From: Crocodylus rhombifer
Lineage: Eukaryota; Chordata; Crocodylia; Crocodylidae
Direction: 5' to 3'
DNA: 64,000 nucleotides
Assembly (NCBI GenBank): GCA_038503035.1
Contig: JAVSML010019198.1
Coordinates: forward strand, 1-64,000
In this document: positions 38,301 through 46,439 of the stretch, piece after piece
Numbering within the stretch: the first letter of the stretch is position 1
How the letters are laid out: each line of letters starts with the position of its first letter
Notes under the pieces: generated by a model
Seen by the model: the letters and a program-made list of their open reading frames with translations, nothing else
What the model was told of the DNA's origin: nothing
The model's database searches: none
Position numbers and translations under genes: made by a program

Positions 38301-40204
38301 TCAGCAGGTGGCACAGGCTGCCAGGATCACCACACAGTTTTAAATGCAAGTCTTGAGCAGGGAAAAAGCTGCCCTAGCCCCAACCAAGCCCGTTGGCCCT
38401 GGGGCTAGGCCCAGGGTGGTCCCCTGATGGTAGGGCTAACCGGAAGCATATTTGCTCCCAATTGGCATCTACACATTCACTACTGTGCAGTTACTATCAC
38501 ATGGTTTATTTGCTACTAGCATTTACAAAGCACCTGCATGTATAGACAGTGATGCTTTATCAAACAGTCAATTAGTCAACTGTACAGTAAAGCATCTCAC
38601 GTAGATGTTCCCAGGGGAAATGAAGGGATAAAGAGTTAGATTCTCACTCACCGATGAGTGAGAGAAGGACTGAAGGGGGAGGATGACACCACGAGCTACA
38701 CAGCACCTTGGGCAGTGTGTGGCGCTTGGCAAAAATACAGCTGTCCTGGCACTTGTGCTACTCAGAGTGCCAGGTGCATTAACAGGAGATGGTTGGATGA
38801 TATGTCCCTTGAGGTCCCTTCCCACCCAATTACTCTATGATGCTTTTAGACTAGCTCCTCACAATCTAATGCAGACATCAGCTATAAGCCCTTAGATATG
38901 AGTAGTGAAAAGCCTTTCAAGAGAACAGGCTACAATCGGATCTAGACAGGTTACAGGGGTGGGCGGATGAGAATAGGATGGGATTCAACACAGACAAGTG
39001 CAAGGTGATGCACCTGGGGAGGAAGAACCAGCACCATACCTACAGGTTAGGGAACTCCCCTGTTGTCAGCACAGAGGCGGAAAAGGACCTTGGAATCATC
39101 ATTGACTCCGAGATGAACATGGGCCGGCAGTGTGGGGAGGCAGTTAGGAAGGCCAACCGCACCTTGTCATGCATCCACAGATGCATCTCGAGCAGGTCCA
39201 AGGAGGTGATCCTTCCCCTCTATGAGGCACTGGTCAGGCTGCAGCTGGAGTACTGAGTCCAGTTCTGGGCGCCACACTTCAAGAGGGATGTCGACAGCAT
39301 GGAGAGGGTCCAGAGGAGGGCCACTCGTATGATCAGGGGACAGCAGGGCAGGCCCTATGAGGAGAGGCTACGGGACGTGAACCTGTTCAGCCTCCACAAG
39401 AGGAGGCTGAGGGGGGATCTAGTGGCCTGTTACAAACTAGTCGGGGGGATCAGCAGGCACTGGGGGAGTCCCTGTTCCCCCGAGCACTGCCAGGAGTGAC
39501 CAGGAATAACGGTCACAAGCTGGCAGAGGGTAGATTTAGGCTAGACATCAGGAGATGCTACTTCACGGTCAGGGCGGCTAGGATCTGGAACCAGCTTCCA
39601 AGAGAAGTGGTGCAGGCTCCTACCCTGGGGGTTTTTAAGAGGAGGTTAGATGAACACCTTACTGGGGTCGTTTGACCCCAGTACTCTTTCCTGCCATGGC
39701 AGGGGGTCGGACTACATGATCTACTCAGGTCCCTTCCGACCCTAGAAACTATGAAACTATAAAACTATAAGAACACCCCAAGAATGAAGGGGCTGCCAAT
39801 AAGTGCACAGACCTATCAGGTTCATCTGTTTCATATAAGAGGACCAGATTCCTGCAAGCAACTTTATCAGAAGCACAGATCAGCCTGCAGCGAGCTCTAG
39901 AAAGACCGTTTTGCTCTGAAAACTGGCTACTTCTTTCACAAGATGACACAGGTGCCAATACAAAACACTTGGAGAAGATACAGAACTAAAATCATTAGAA
40001 ATGCATGCAGCAGGACTTTCTGGCTGTGAAAGCAAGCAAAGAGAAGAGTGTAAAGGTGCGTGGTAGGGGTTTCATAGGTTGAAAAACTGAAGGTTCAGAA
40101 CATCTTAAGCATATTTGATTCCATGTCTTACCTTTTTCTCCATGTTTCTGCCTTTTAGATGGATCAGATTTCAGGTCTGAGTAGGTTATCACAGGCTTAT
40201 TCAT
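23182..40204 (-). CDS. Killer-cell lectin-like receptor (KLR/NKG2-like), complete seven-exon gene
   Basis: Seven coding exons (40,204-40,132; 34,084-33,950; 32,309-32,211; 29,817-29,689; 28,610-28,468; 24,747-24,605; 23,335-23,182) join in frame with phases 1,1,1,1,0,2 and consensus AG/GT borders. They encode 291 residues. Order: cytoplasmic tail (1-69) with two tyrosine motifs, transmembrane helix, stalk, and a C-type-lectin-like domain from about residue 148 to 280. This is the layout of type II NK receptors such as NKG2A. The helix has no Lys or Arg, which argues for an inhibitory rather than adaptor-coupled receptor. The lectin domain lacks EPN/QPD calcium-binding signatures, as in KLRs that bind protein ligands. 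Ligand and cell type are inferred only from the family. Transposons fill introns 1 and 5 without touching exons. Exact orthology (KLRC, KLRD, KLRG or other) cannot be assigned from here. Confidence 0.9.
23336..24604. other. KLR intron 6
   Basis: Intronic sequence between lectin exons 2 and 3. The long plus-strand frame 24,235-24,783 (182 codons) is antisense to exon 6 and its 3' flank and has no recognisable domain, so it is not reported as a gene. I see nothing else. Confidence 0.7.
24605..24747 (-). CDS. KLR gene exon 6: lectin domain part 2
   Basis: A 143-nt exon with 47 complete residues. It opens DFINHELF and carries the hallmark FWIGLSY and the aromatic segment [10 protein letters not shown]. 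Two N-glycosylation sequons are visible (NSS, NGS). Acceptor ttttattttcatacag and donor CCTT|GTAAGT; phase 0 in, phase 2 out. The intron before it holds a CR1 and a hAT element. Confidence 0.93.
25710..27720 (-). mobile_element. CR1 LINE copy: endonuclease to reverse transcriptase, 3' end missing
   Basis: On the minus strand the endonuclease begins at about 27,640 ([32 protein letters not shown]) and continues through 26,800 ([19 protein letters not shown]). The reverse transcriptase is at 25,990-25,715 ([25 protein letters not shown]). Homology stops at about 25,715 at FINDVDIG, so the YADD-type catalytic motif, the C-terminal domain and the 3' tail are absent. There are several stops. The copy lies in KLR intron 5 in the same orientation as the gene. 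Confidence 0.9.
27749..27979. mobile_element. Non-autonomous hAT element (MITE), 231 bp
   Basis: Termini CAGGCTCGGCCAACAT and (inverted) CAGGGGTATCCAACTT. Flanks gtttagat (27,741-27,748) and ctctagat (27,980-27,987) agree at 6 of 8 positions and fit the hAT target pattern. It abuts the 5' end of the CR1 copy. No coding capacity. Confidence 0.82.
28468..28610 (-). CDS. KLR gene exon 5: lectin domain part 1
   Basis: A 143-nt exon with 48 residues. It begins GEQCPSRW, the usual first cysteine and tryptophan of the domain, and ends [14 protein letters not shown], the conserved second helix. The second cysteine that normally precedes the aromatic (CYYF) is replaced by Ser (SYLF), while an extra cysteine occurs at WAQC four residues before the canonical KC. 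Acceptor tttgttgcag, donor CGG|GTGAGT; it starts in phase 1 and ends in phase 0. Confidence 0.92.
29689..29817 (-). CDS. KLR gene exon 4: extracellular stalk
   Basis: A 129-nt exon encoding 43 residues. The start ([15 protein letters not shown]) is helical with an N-glycosylation sequon (NRT). Two cysteines follow (MTCR and TGCP), which could support a disulfide-linked dimer as in other KLRs. A Pro-rich end leads to the lectin domain. Acceptor ttctcttgtttaag, donor CCAG|GTAAGT, both phase 1. An overlapping minus-strand frame starts inside it, but only the phase-1 frame joins both neighbours. Confidence 0.88.
30095..30345 (-). mobile_element. CR1 LINE 3' fragment
   Basis: The phrases cccctcagtttccatctccagactatccaacccc and ggttctccagatgaggcctcccag are typical of the CR1 C-terminal/3' region read in reverse. 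It is about 250 bp within KLR intron 3. Confidence 0.65.
30980..31335. repeat. Imperfect palindrome (fold-back element)
   Basis: The left arm contains caggcagggggcttgg..gggaggggcaggtcc at about 31,044-31,092. The right arm contains its reverse complement at about 31,199-31,258 (gggacctgcccctttccccac..ccaagccccctgcccctg). The outer parts match as well (cccagccccaatcca with the reverse complement of ttagggagctggg). It is GC-rich in AT-rich intron 3, which suggests a fold-back or MITE insertion. Target duplications could not be identified. Confidence 0.65.
31336..32210. other. KLR intron 3, no recognisable feature
   Basis: Unique intronic sequence up to the donor of the transmembrane exon. Minus- and plus-strand frames of 60-123 codons have no recognisable domain. 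Confidence 0.6.
32211..32309 (-). CDS. KLR gene exon 3: transmembrane segment
   Basis: A 99-nt exon with 33 residues. A hydrophobic helix ([20 protein letters not shown]) follows a short PLHWQ entry. No charged residue lies in the helix, so pairing with DAP12-type adaptors, which needs Lys or Arg, is not supported. Acceptor tttctttaccag and donor CAAG|GTAAGT are strong; phase 1 on both sides. Downstream intron sequence to 29,818 contains a palindromic element and a CR1 fragment. Confidence 0.92.
32310..33949. other. KLR intron 2, no recognisable feature
   Basis: AT-rich intron between the second cytoplasmic exon and the transmembrane exon. I see no transposon or exon-like block. Confidence 0.6.
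33950..34084 (-). CDS. KLR gene exon 2: second cytoplasmic tyrosine motif
   Basis: A 135-nt exon encoding 45 residues. The acceptor ttatctcaccag precedes it and the donor AAAG|GTAACA follows; both junctions are phase 1. It contains ATYSELMF, a motif like ITIM but with Ala two residues before the Tyr where S, I, V or L is usual. NKG2A also carries two tyrosine motifs of this spacing. The frame remains open upstream to an ATG at 34,163, so an alternative transcript starting there and lacking exon 1 is possible. The pyrimidine tract and phase fit favour the spliced model. Confidence 0.8.
35600..36470 (+). pseudogene. Harbinger transposase (DDE_Tnp_4-like) remnant
   Basis: Translations across several frames give the transposase C-terminal half. 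They include [20 protein letters not shown] with FTNVGIDN (about 36,000-36,080), and [15 protein letters not shown] followed by [20 protein letters not shown] (about 36,240-36,385). The first resembles the D-containing region and the second the E-containing helix of the DDE core. Frame changes and stops break it. The enzyme would cut and paste the element; this copy cannot. Confidence 0.78.
37870..38130 (-). pseudogene. Harbinger Myb/SANT-like DNA-binding protein remnant
   Basis: The minus-strand translation contains [19 protein letters not shown], matching the first helices of a SANT/Myb domain (W..xET..L..LWG...I). A stop separates it from the continuation [13 protein letters not shown]. 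In Harbinger elements this second protein helps deliver the transposase to the nucleus and to its DNA target. It is absent from the left copy at 1-400. Confidence 0.6.
38922..39775 (+). mobile_element. CR1 LINE 3' end with target duplication
   Basis: A 5'-truncated CR1 occupies 38,928-39,769. An open stretch at 38,978-39,246 ([39 protein letters not shown]) is followed after a TGA by [14 protein letters not shown] at 39,299. The 3' untranslated part ends in the short tandem tail gaaactatgaaactataaaactata. The word agaaca flanks both sides (38,922-38,927 and 39,770-39,775). The left paralogue has an uninterrupted gaagagaacacccc at about 776-789, the empty site. Confidence 0.93.
40132..40204 (-). 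CDS. KLR gene exon 1: start codon and first ITIM
   Basis: Encodes 24 residues beginning [11 protein letters not shown]. The segment ITYSDL fits the inhibitory consensus. The exon ends AAAG|GTAAGA, phase 1. An AG with a long CT tract sits 10 nt before the ATG (40,215-40,216), conserved in the paralogue, so transcription probably begins in an upstream noncoding exon that I cannot locate. The exon differs from the left paralogue at only a few residues. Confidence 0.88.
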
Positions 40205-41629
40205 GACAGCAGTACTAGAGAGAGAGAAATCATAGCCTCACTCAGTGTCAGTGAGAAACTGATGGGTTTATTTAGCATCCTGATGTCCTGACATAGCTCT
40301 AAGAGAGGCTGGGATTACTGTACATTTTGTAACCAGATTAGAAGAAATATCTACATTCAGTGAATGCTACAATTGCACAATGACTTAGGAGTTATGAGAC
40401 ACAACACTTAATGTGGTCTTCACAACGTTAATTCAGGTCTCTTGTGCAAATGCATCCTAATGCCCTCATTAATTACAGCAGCATACACTGTTCTCTCACC
40501 CTGCCACAGGTTCTGGCCTCATTCCATGCACAGTATGGATGGTGTTCACCAAATACGTATGTGTTCAGAGAGTTGCCTGCATACATGAATGAGTCAGTAT
40601 GCCAAGTTATCATTTTACTTGAATGTATGGCCTCATCTGTTCACTACTGCACCTCATTGAACTCCTGTCTCGTGTACAGAATTCCAGGTTCAAAAAGCTG
40701 TTTGGGATATTTCACAGTGAGGCACCTGAGTCTCTTTCTGAATTTGTCCCTTTGTACTTTACAGACATTAGTTAATGTATCTTCACAACCTCCAGCCTAT
40801 TTCAGACATTTGCTATGTAGGAACCATAACACACAGCATAATGCTATATTGACCAAATTGTGAAGTAATTCTGAGTGCACCATCCAAAGCGGCTGGGGTG
40901 TAACTTTGCAGAGCAGTTCTTTGTTTATAGCATCTGTTTTGTTCAAAGGCTGGCTCTCAGTCTCCTCAACAGCAGTTCTTAGTGCGCAGAACCTCTTCAT
41001 ATCAGATCACATGCAGCTTTCACATCAGGCACTCCAACGAGGAGGAACACACAGGGAGTGGCAGTGAGTAAAAGTCCATTTTGCGACATACCCAGCATCA
41101 TTCAAGAGCTCTGAGGCAAAGACAGGGAAAGAATCTAGTTCTCCATGGTAGCACTCATCTGCCTCAAACACTAGTGTCCTTTTTGTGCTGGAAAGTGAAA
41201 ATTCTGGTCTCATTCATTAGCAGAGCTATAAGCAAGTGAAAACAGGGTCTTATCATGGAAACTGTCAGGAATCATTTGCAATAGGGTTGTCACCTACTGT
41301 ACCTGTATAAGCTATACTTGCTCTTCACTATTCTTATCAAACAAAAAGAAAAACAATGTGATACTATAAGAAAATGTGACTGTCTAGTATCAGTTTGGTA
41401 AAAAAACAAAACCTGCACGGTACTCCAAGATAGAGTGGGGAGGGGATGGGTACCAACAAGACACACCTCATTTTGAATCAGTCTTTAGAACCAAAAGCAC
41501 ATTTATTATCTAGAAATGTTGCTGTGAAAGGTAAATATTTTTTTTCCATAGGTCAATGTATGACTTCTTATATCCAACTACACATCTTCAAGAAGGGATA
41601 CAACATACTGCTTCTCTCTGGATCGATTA

Positions 41630-42285
41630 TATAACAACCCTGGAAATGATCACTGAGCTGCTACATTCTTCTGCACTGGCCTTCATCACTGCAGATACAT
41701 TTGTGGTTTGAGTCAAATATAGCTTCTTTCCCTACAGGCACAATGCCAGGGAGGACATGTAGCACCAGTGTAATTCAACTAATTGCACTAGAGCTCTGTC
41801 TACCTTGTATTAGTGGGAAAGGGAGCAGTCACTGTGGCAGCATATAGAGAGAACACGAATGCCCGAGGTTACTCCAGTGGGTTACGGACAAGGCTCCTTC
41901 ATATAACCAGGCCAGATCCTCCGCTGGTGCTAATCAGCATTGATCCATTGTAGCCCAAGATGCTCTGACACCAGAACAATATCTGGCCCATTGTGCTATA
42001 AGGTGAGTGAAAGAATCTGAGTCTTGTCACTGTCCTTGGAGACATGAACTCTTTCAGATAAGCATCTTTCCCATCTCCCATGTTGAAGCTCATCCACTCG
42101 GGAGGGCACTGCACCCTACTCAGTCCCTGAGGGGTAAGTCCACAGCTAAGCCCAGACAGTGGTTTGTGATCTCTCCTCCATGCAAGATGACCATTAGCTT
42201 CTACCTAGAAGCAACTACCCCCAGCTCAGTTCAGCTCCCCCTTCCTCCTCCCTGCCCCTTACAAACATTTCCACAGCCCACAACC
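41630..42285. other. Segment present only in right copy
   Basis: At the position corresponding to about 2,757-2,765 in the left copy, the right copy has about 650 additional bases. They start after ctctctgga and end before ctatccttgtattcactgc. It is either an insertion here or a deletion on the left. No terminal repeats or coding sequence are recognised. Confidence 0.5.
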
Positions 42286-43201
42286 CTCCTATCCTTGTAT
42301 TCACTGCAAACACAATGCCCGGCATTTTCCCTTGCTTCCCAGAATTGCCCCCACCCCACCTTGTGTTTTCCCAAATCACCCAGGTTTCTTCCTTGGATGG
42401 TGCAGTCTAAACCAGGAGGTATAACAAGATTTTGAAGACGAGACGAATCACCCACAAGACCCCTCCTAGTCCTTCTATTCAAAGCATCCGGGCCCAGTAC
42501 CTTTTCCTGTTCTCCCAAGTTCACAAGTGGAGGATGATGGAGTTATGAGCTGGAGCATGAGAAGGTGCACCTGCCCTGCTTCTATGAGTCCCCATAAGAG
42601 GAAAGAGCACAGTGATCATTGGCTGGTTGGGGCTCCATCTGTGACCCCACAGGAAACACTCTGCTCATCTGAAATGCTCCCCTCCCTAACACTGTTACAG
42701 AGCAGGTTTTTTATCTTTATAGTATCAGAAAGTTTCCGGCCTGAACACTGTTTCACTGTAGAGCCCCTGTGGGGATGCAGAGAATCTGAGCTTTTCTGTG
42801 TAGCACAAACATTGGCCCCAACCAGGTAGTCCTAGGGCCTCTTAAAGACACAGTTCCCTGCATACGTCTTGATAAAGCAAATTACTCTGACCCACTCACA
42901 TGGAGCAGCTCTCCTCAGTTATCTTTCCAGGAGGAGCTGAGAAGTGAGGAAGGACAACTCATCTGTGACAGGGTTTCTAAGATACCTTTTAGAGGATCTA
43001 TAGTCCTCGTGACTGAAGATCACCTGCAGAGTGCAGCCATAGTGGATACTCCCTCTGAGCCCCAGCTCTTGGAGCCTTGGGAATGGGTAAGATCAGTCCT
43101 TCTTTTGGTGGAACATGAATCTTGACACAGGGAGGCCTGATTCTTTGACCCAGAAGATGCCAAAACAGAAGGCATGTCCCTATACAGGGCTGGCTTCTCC
43201 A

Positions 43202-43684
43202 GAGTTAGGGTTGGGGGAGGTAAAGTCTGGCTTGTGGTCTGGATCAGGCCCATAGCAGATTCCATTTCCCAGCAGCTCCTGCCTGTGTTCATAGGCAACT
43301 GGTAGGAGGGAAACAGGGGGGTACATGTCCCCCCTGACAGGGCCATCCCCCACTGCTGATGTCACTGGTGGCTTCTGCAGGTGCTCGCCAGCCCCATCCC
43401 TGCTGCTGACACCACCAGCAGCTTCTATGGATCAGCCCTGTCCCCACCACCGCAGCCAGCTTTTGCAGGTGCTTGCCAGCCCCATACCCACCGCAGCTGC
43501 CACCACAACTGCATGCCCTGCCAGTGCTGGTCTCCACAAAATCCTTAGCCCCACATTGTCATACCACCACTATTACTGGGGTCTACTGGGACCACAGTGA
43601 TGCAGGCATGGGTTTCTGGGAAATGGAGTCTGGTTCCTGGCCGGATCTGCCATTTTGCCCACCCCTGAGTTAGGGCCTCATCTC
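43202..43684. mobile_element. Non-autonomous hAT element, 467 bp
   Basis: Flanked by exact 8-bp copies of gagttagg (43,202-43,209 and 43,677-43,684). The right terminus read inverted is AGGGGTGGGCAAAATGGC, and the left terminus (gttgggggaggtaaagtc) is a degraded form of CAGGGGTGGGAAAAGTC seen in the paralogous copy at 3,727. The interior is GC-rich with short internal repeats (ttctgcaggtgctcgccagccccat recurring as ttttgcaggtgcttgccagcccc). Confidence 0.85.
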
Positions 43685-44599
43685 TTCTTTGCTCCCTTAG
43701 CACTCCCTTGGAAGGTTCTTTTCTAGATTCCCAAGTATTCTGAGAATCCCCTGACCTCTCTCTGGCCTGATAAAACTCAGCACCTTCAGCCACCAGATCA
43801 TGAGACTCTGTCTCCATCTGCTGTCTTGATCCACTTTGATTTCCGCTCTAGGCACTGGCCCATCCACCTCTCCAATCCAGACTCTTCTTTTCTTATTTCA
43901 CTCCCTCTAGCCCCCTTTATCTTCTCTTCCTGCACTTCTGCTCCCACACTGCCCATCAGGGTTTCCTGAGCTCCGTATCCCAGGAGCTCAGTATCCAGGC
44001 ACTGCTATGGGGCTACAGGGACTCACGTCCTACCACCAGCAAAGCACATGCCAGCCTCAACCTGACTTCCTTTTTGTGAAACCTGTGTTGGGATAGGAAA
44101 ATGCAAATGAACTGGAGAGAGATCCTGAGGATTGTCTGAGAGGGGCTCTGATCTCATAATGTCACCAAGCAGCTGGGAATTATAAAGCCCTAGCCCAACG
44201 TAACTAGGGACACAGACACCACTGGGTGCCAGAGGTGGCTAGGCTGGACCTTGAGGTGGATCATGCTGAAACTGTTCCATAATGGTCAAGGGGCCCCAAA
44301 ACATTGGAGAATGAGAAGTCCTACAGAAGAGCAGTTGCTTGAGCTCTTGCTCAGGGTTCCTGACCTCTTGCTGAAGACAGAAAAGATGGGACAGATACAG
44401 AAGTTACCTGGGAGGTAGGGAGTTTCTCTCACCATTCAAAAATTAGGGCAGAGAAGTATGAGTATCATAAGTGAATATCATCCATTTGAACACCCATTAG
44501 TTCCAATCTCCAATCCAGCTGACATTTACCTCTACATATAGGTTGTCTGCATCCCAAACTCCAAACCACGGGTTTCTCCATTTATCTTTCTCATCACCT

Positions 44600-46030
44600 C
44601 TTTCTGTTGGCACTGGATTTATGACTCAGATACTTTTTTCAAGCAGACCCAAACCCTTAGACTGACCACAACCTCTCCATTATATAATAGATTAATTTTA
44701 TTGATATACAGTGATAGCAGATAAGAATAATGCAAACAATGCTATATCTGCCAGTCCCAAGGTTCACAAAGTCAAGGTACATCTTGTTGCCCCAAGGATC
44801 CCTTTTACCAGAGACTTCCAAGGATTGACTTGGCCCATTGTTCGATTTGGTATCAAGTGAACTTTATTTAGAAACCTCTAGGCTCATTACAAGTGTTCTT
44901 TCTTGTAATAGGACCTGGCAAGCAGTTCCTTAGACATTACAGCAGCAACCTTTGGTGGTACCAGTCTGAGATCCTCTGCTGGGTGTGGGGTGGTAGTTTC
45001 TGGATTCCTTCTTACTCAAAGCAAGAATTCCAAGGCTGCTTCTGTCTTCCCAGGGTGGCAACACAAACACATGCTGTCTCTTTGTTTGTCCGCTAGTTTT
45101 GTAACTTTCTCATCTCAAGCTCTCCGATCCTCAAATTTCTTACCTCATCTTTTTAGAGAAGGTACTCACTTCCTATTCTGTTTTTGGTTTCCTTTCCTTT
45201 TAGGGAAACTACTGTACCTGGTTACCCACCACACCAATCATATCACCCACTTTTTCCAGTGCCTTATAAGGCACTCTGTACAATTTAATTGCTTAGTTTT
45301 GTGAAGGCCTACAGTTATGCTCAGGCACTTAGCATAACTCAGTTTGCCCACTACACATTTGACCAATAACCAAGCATTACTCTGAGGTTCTCTTTTGAAT
45401 ATCAGATGTCAGCAGCTTAGAGATCAGAGGCCGAGGCCCACTCCCCACAGTGGTGTGGGTGAGATGGACTGGTGGTATGGCCACTGTTCATAGTGGCCTC
45501 AGGTTCCCCTCTCGGGGACCCTTTGCTTTTCTCAAATCCTTTCTTCTGTATCCATTCTGTCCCTCTGATGAATCTTCATCTCTGGGCATCACGGATTGGT
45601 TTCCCTGTGGTTGTCATAGTGTCCACATTCTATCCTGTCAGCTTTTTCTTTTTTTAAAAAGCTTATTTAAAAACCCATAACATGCACACACGCTAATTTG
45701 AGGTTTTTTGAGTTTCTCCTAATTTAGTCCATCTACCAACATTAGAAATCCCAGGGCCCTGCACTTCAGCACTGTGACCTGTAGGGTCTCTTATCTCTTG
45801 TATGGAACAATGTGATCCATTTCTTCAATTGTCCAGGCTGTGTGTCTGCTTGCTTCTTGCCTGTGTCACATGCAGCAGGCCTTGAAGGAAACTTTTTCAC
45901 AAACAGGCTTTTTAGAAATCAGTTAACCCTTGTCATTTCCCTGGATCATTGTTCTAATATGTATCTACTTTACCTACAAGCCAATTCCCAAAAGCAAACC
46001 TCTGAATACCATTTTCTAGTCATCACTTTC
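44600..46030 (-). mobile_element. LTR-like insertion (possible solo LTR), 1,421 bp
   Basis: The block 44,605-46,025 starts TGTTGG and ends TCA, so has TG...CA ends. It is bordered by exact 5-bp duplications ctttc (44,600-44,604 and 46,026-46,030). The left paralogous segment has the undivided site cacctctttcaagc at about 4,613-4,626. AATAAA words read on the minus strand lie near the low-coordinate end (about 44,700 and 44,860), which suggests minus orientation. There are no retroviral coding sequences, so it is probably a solo LTR, unusually long. Plus-strand frames here (for example 44,990-45,304) have no recognisable domain. Confidence 0.72.
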
Positions 46031-46439
46031 AAGCATTCCTCTAAACAATCTCTTGTCTAACTGATCTATAGTTAACTTTGTTCTGGGGGCACTGATGACC
46101 AGACTGCAGGTCACTGTGTGGTCTCCTTAGGTTCAGTGTTTGGGTCTCAGTTCACAATGGAGAAAAGGAGATGATGTATAAAACAACATAGTTTAGAAGA
46201 GGAACAAGGGAGGAAATAATTAAAATGGAAGAAGAAGAAGGATGATGTAGAGGAGGCCAATGTCTTCAATGCGTTATGATTTTTGTCACCAATTTACAAC
46301 ATTTCTGAGAACAGCGTCAACAAAAAAAGAAAAAAAAATAGAAGAGTCACCCTAACCTTAAACAGCCCCCCCAAAAGAATTCTAGAACCAATAACTAAAT
46401 TATCATTTTAGAAGTATTTACAAGATGATAAAAAGTTAA

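Larger units (their letters stand above)
34718..38550 (+). mobile_element. PIF/Harbinger DNA transposon, inactive
   Basis: The left end reads gggcatgtctacatgtgcag. The right end read inverted is actgtctatacatgcaggtg. Subterminal parts (tggtagcagatttgctt and inverted gagcaaatatgct) also correspond. Between them are a DDE transposase remnant on the plus strand and a Myb/SANT-like remnant on the minus strand, the usual two-gene arrangement. The element sits in intron 1 of the KLR gene, and its 3' part recurs at 1-400 in the other copy. The 3-bp target duplication is not determinable. Confidence 0.8.
38557..46330. repeat. Direct segmental duplication, right copy (5' flank of complete KLR gene)
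   Basis: Counterpart of 411-5,000. It contains exon 1, intron 1 start and promoter-side sequence, plus insertions not present on the left: the CR1 at 38,928-39,769, about 650 bp at 41,630-42,285, and the 1,421-bp LTR-like block at 44,605-46,025. Between 40,217 and 43,200 I see no other gene. The promoter of the receptor should lie here, but I could not define a TATA box or initiator with confidence. Confidence 0.85.
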
